This document shows positions 62,383 to 64,000 of a stretch of DNA of 64,000 bases, piece after piece. The stretch comes from G963662655 sp963666875 (lineage in GTDB: Bacteria > Cloacimonadota > Cloacimonadia > Cloacimonadales > JAIOQZ01): contig CAXXPU010000009.1 in NCBI GenBank assembly GCA_963666875.2, positions 1 through 64,000 of the forward strand, read 5' to 3'. How positions within the stretch are numbered: the first letter of the stretch is position 1; each line of letters begins with the position of its first letter. The notes under the pieces are model-generated. The model did not search any database. It was not told the DNA's origin and was given only the letters and a program-made list of their open reading frames with translations. The position numbers were made by a program, and so were the translations under genes.

Positions 62383-63465
62383 ATGAAAGGCAGAATCGCG
62401 AATTTCAGCGCCGGACCGGCGGTTTTACCGGAAGCAGTGCTGCTCGAAGCACAGGAAAACTTAGTCAGCTACAAGGGTCAGGGTCTCTCCGTTATGGAGA
62501 TGAGCCATCGCAGCAAGGCGTATCAAGGGATTATCGATGATGCGATGCTCCGCGCCAAACGTATCATGGAACTGGGCGACGATTACGAAGTGTTGTTCCT
62601 CGGCGGCGGAGCCAGCATGCAGTTCCTCATGCTTCCCATGAACCTCTGCCCGGACGGCAAGGAAGGCAACTACATCAATACTGGCGTTTGGGCTACCAAG
62701 GCCATCAAGGAATGCAAGAAGATCGGTAAAGGCTGCCATGTGGCCGCATCTTCCGAAGACAAGAATTTCACCTATATCCCGAAGGAGTTCACCCTGTCGG
62801 CAAATCCTGCCTACTTCCACTATACAACGAACAATACCATCATGGGTACGGAATACAAATATACCCCCGAAGTTGGCGATATTCCGCTCATCTCGGATAT
62901 GTCTTCAAACTTCCTGAGCAAGCCGCTGCCCTTCAACAAGCATGCCATGATCTATGCAGGCGCACAGAAGAACATCGGTCCTGCCGGCGTGACGATGGTC
63001 GTGATCCGCAAGGACATGATCGAGCGCTTCAATCCCGGTCTTCCCACCATGCTCTCCTACAAGACGCATGTTGACAAGGGCTCCATGTTCAACACACCGC
63101 CCTGCTTCCCGATCTACATCGTCGGGCTCGTCCTGAAATGGATCGAAGACAACGGCGGATTGTCCGGTATCGAGCAGAACAATATCAAGAAAGCCGGACT
63201 GATCTACGACGTGATCGACGGTTCCGACTTCTACCGCTCGCCGGTGAACAAGGAAGATCGCTCGCTGATGAACATCGTGTTCCGCCTTCCCTCGGAAGAT
63301 CTCGAGAAGAAGTTTATCGCCGAGAGCGCTGCTGCCGGTATGAGCAACCTCAAGGGTCACCGCGATATGGGCGGATGCCGCGCATCGACCTACAACGCGC
63401 TGCCGATCGAGGCTTGCCAGCAACTCAAAGAATTCATGGTCGAGTTCGAAAAGAACAACGGCTAA
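62383..63465 (+). CDS. serC: Phosphoserine aminotransferase
   Basis: PLP enzyme making 3-phosphoserine from phosphohydroxypyruvate in serine synthesis. It is 360 aa. It has NFSAGPAVLPEAVL, GLSVMEMSHRSKAY, LFLGGGASMQF, the PLP-lysine in YAGAQKNIGPAGV, TPPCFPIYI, and SNLKGHRDMGGCRAS with its terminal phosphate-binding motif. AGGAGG lies four bases before the ATG at 62383. A terminator follows. Confidence 0.96.
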   Translation: MKGRIANFSAGPAVLPEAVLLEAQENLVSYKGQGLSVMEMSHRSKAYQGIIDDAMLRAKRIMELGDDYEVLFLGGGASMQFLMLPMNLCPDGKEGNYINTGVWATKAIKECKKIGKGCHVAASSEDKNFTYIPKEFTLSANPAYFHYTTNNTIMGTEYKYTPEVGDIPLISDMSSNFLSKPLPFNKHAMIYAGAQKNIGPAGVTMVVIRKDMIERFNPGLPTMLSYKTHVDKGSMFNTPPCFPIYIVGLVLKWIEDNGGLSGIEQNNIKKAGLIYDVIDGSDFYRSPVNKEDRSLMNIVFRLPSEDLEKKFIAESAAAGMSNLKGHRDMGGCRASTYNALPIEACQQLKEFMVEFEKNNG

Positions 63466-63476
63466 ACATTATACAG

Positions 63477-63502
63477 ACAGCCCGGGCGACCGGGCTGTTT
63501 TT
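63477..63502 (+). terminator. Rho-independent terminator after serC
   Basis: ACAGCCCGG (63477-63485) pairs with CCGGGCTGT (63490-63498) around GCGA and is followed by TTTTT. Confidence 0.88.
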
Positions 63503-63515
63503 CCCTTTATCAAGC

Positions 63516-64000
63516 ATGCAAAAAATACCTTCCGATTTCCAACCCGGGCGCATCCTTGTCGTCCAGACAGCGCTCATCGGCGATGTGATTCTGATAACGC
63601 CGCTGATTCACGCGCTGAAGAAGCTCTATCCCGAGGCGGCCATCGACGTGATGGTGAACTGGAAGTATCGCGACGTCCTGCTGAACAATCCCGATATCTC
63701 GAATATACTGACTTTCGCCAAGGACAGCCTCCTGAAGCCGCTGATGATCCTGGGTATGGTTTCGCGGATTCGGGGTAACGACTACGATCTGGCGATCTCA
63801 GCGCATCGCTCGGTCACTACGGCGTATATGCTGAAGCTGGCGGGAATACCGTTCCGGATCGGGTATAACCAGGGCGCTTCAGGGAAATTCTACAATGTAC
63901 GGGTTCCGTGGGTGAAAGGCATCCGCCGCGTCGAGAAGAACATGACGCTCCTGAAGCCACTCACGGATGAGACTTTCGCTGTCCAGGCGCACCTCTATCC
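63516..64000 (+). CDS. ADP-heptose:LPS heptosyltransferase-like (glycosyltransferase family 9), partial
   Basis: Open to the window edge with no stop (161 complete codons). It starts MQKIPSDFQPGRILVVQ, then TALIGDVILITPLIHALKK, a YPEAAIDVMV strand, DYDLAISAHRS and FRIGYNQG, as in heptosyltransferases of lipopolysaccharide core synthesis. No strong ribosome site is visible; it starts 14 bases after the serC terminator run. WaaF-, WaaC- or RfaQ-like identity cannot be resolved on this fragment. Confidence 0.85.
   Translation, partial: MQKIPSDFQPGRILVVQTALIGDVILITPLIHALKKLYPEAAIDVMVNWKYRDVLLNNPDISNILTFAKDSLLKPLMILGMVSRIRGNDYDLAISAHRSVTTAYMLKLAGIPFRIGYNQGASGKFYNVRVPWVKGIRRVEKNMTLLKPLTDETFAVQAHLY

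Overview
The window is a continuous bacterial chromosome segment of moderate GC, densely coded on both strands, with no rRNA, tRNA or CRISPR array that I could see. The best guess for the source is a Gram-negative member of the FCB superphylum, possibly Cloacimonadota or a neighbouring candidate phylum. The basis is a gingipain-like C25 protein with a type IX-secretion-style C-terminal sorting domain, a TonB-dependent receptor with a carboxypeptidase-regulatory N-terminal domain, a heptosyltransferase, many hybrid histidine kinases, and TPR-type kinases. This placement is inference from gene content, not a phylogeny.

Layout. 0.2-13.2 kb: rimO-like methylthiotransferase (minus), then a plus-strand run: XerD-like recombinase, a lipoprotein/histidine-kinase/small-protein operon, a FapA-like protein, PsuG, two TPR histidine-kinase-type proteins, and an NfeD/stomatin pair. 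13.3-16.1 kb: an AT-rich patch with a small membrane protein and a possible PD-(D/E)XK-like protein, a HEPN/MNT toxin-antitoxin pair, and a Cys-rich membrane protein. 16.3-20.5 kb: sucC-sucD and a two-subunit class I fumarase split by a methyltransferase gene. 20.6-22.6 kb: an AT-rich Sel1-repeat/HNH-like pair. 22.8-30.3 kb (minus): phosphofructokinase, hybrid kinase, acyl-CoA/acyl-ACP synthetase, carbamate kinase, IspF. 30.6-32.2 kb: an IS110-family element and repeats. 32.2-40.4 kb: divergent C25 protein and TonB receptor. 40.4-43.0 kb: nested palindromes and an AT-rich gene lying between two ~115-bp direct copies of the nitroreductase 3' end. 42.3-46.9 kb (minus): BMP-type binding lipoprotein, hybrid kinase and nitroreductase in an apparent operon. 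47.5-51.0 kb: CheW and a large chemoreceptor. 51.4-64 kb: acid phosphatase, zinc-ribbon protein, metallo-hydrolase, DUF1232 protein, RdgB, phosphohexomutase, radical SAM protein, hybrid kinase plus receiver-PP2C phosphatase, TrmO, SerC, and a truncated heptosyltransferase.

The main functional theme is signal transduction. Four complete sensor kinases, one kinase with a degenerate receiver, one histidine-box protein without an ATPase domain, a chemoreceptor/CheW pair and a receiver-PP2C protein share the window with central metabolism (succinyl-CoA synthetase, fumarase, phosphofructokinase, SerC) and cell-surface genes.

Two cautions. Eight genes between 0.2 and 15.6 kb are broken by single-base frameshifts, mostly at short homopolymers; each reads through to a normal family C-terminus in the next frame, and I see none after 16 kb. 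This looks like sequence error rather than gene decay, and these genes are annotated across the shift. Second, several families of short palindromic intergenic repeats recur through the window. The most promising undescribed item is the membrane-anchored DeoR-sensor-like protein at 40.8-42.2 kb inside a repeat-bounded AT-rich cassette.
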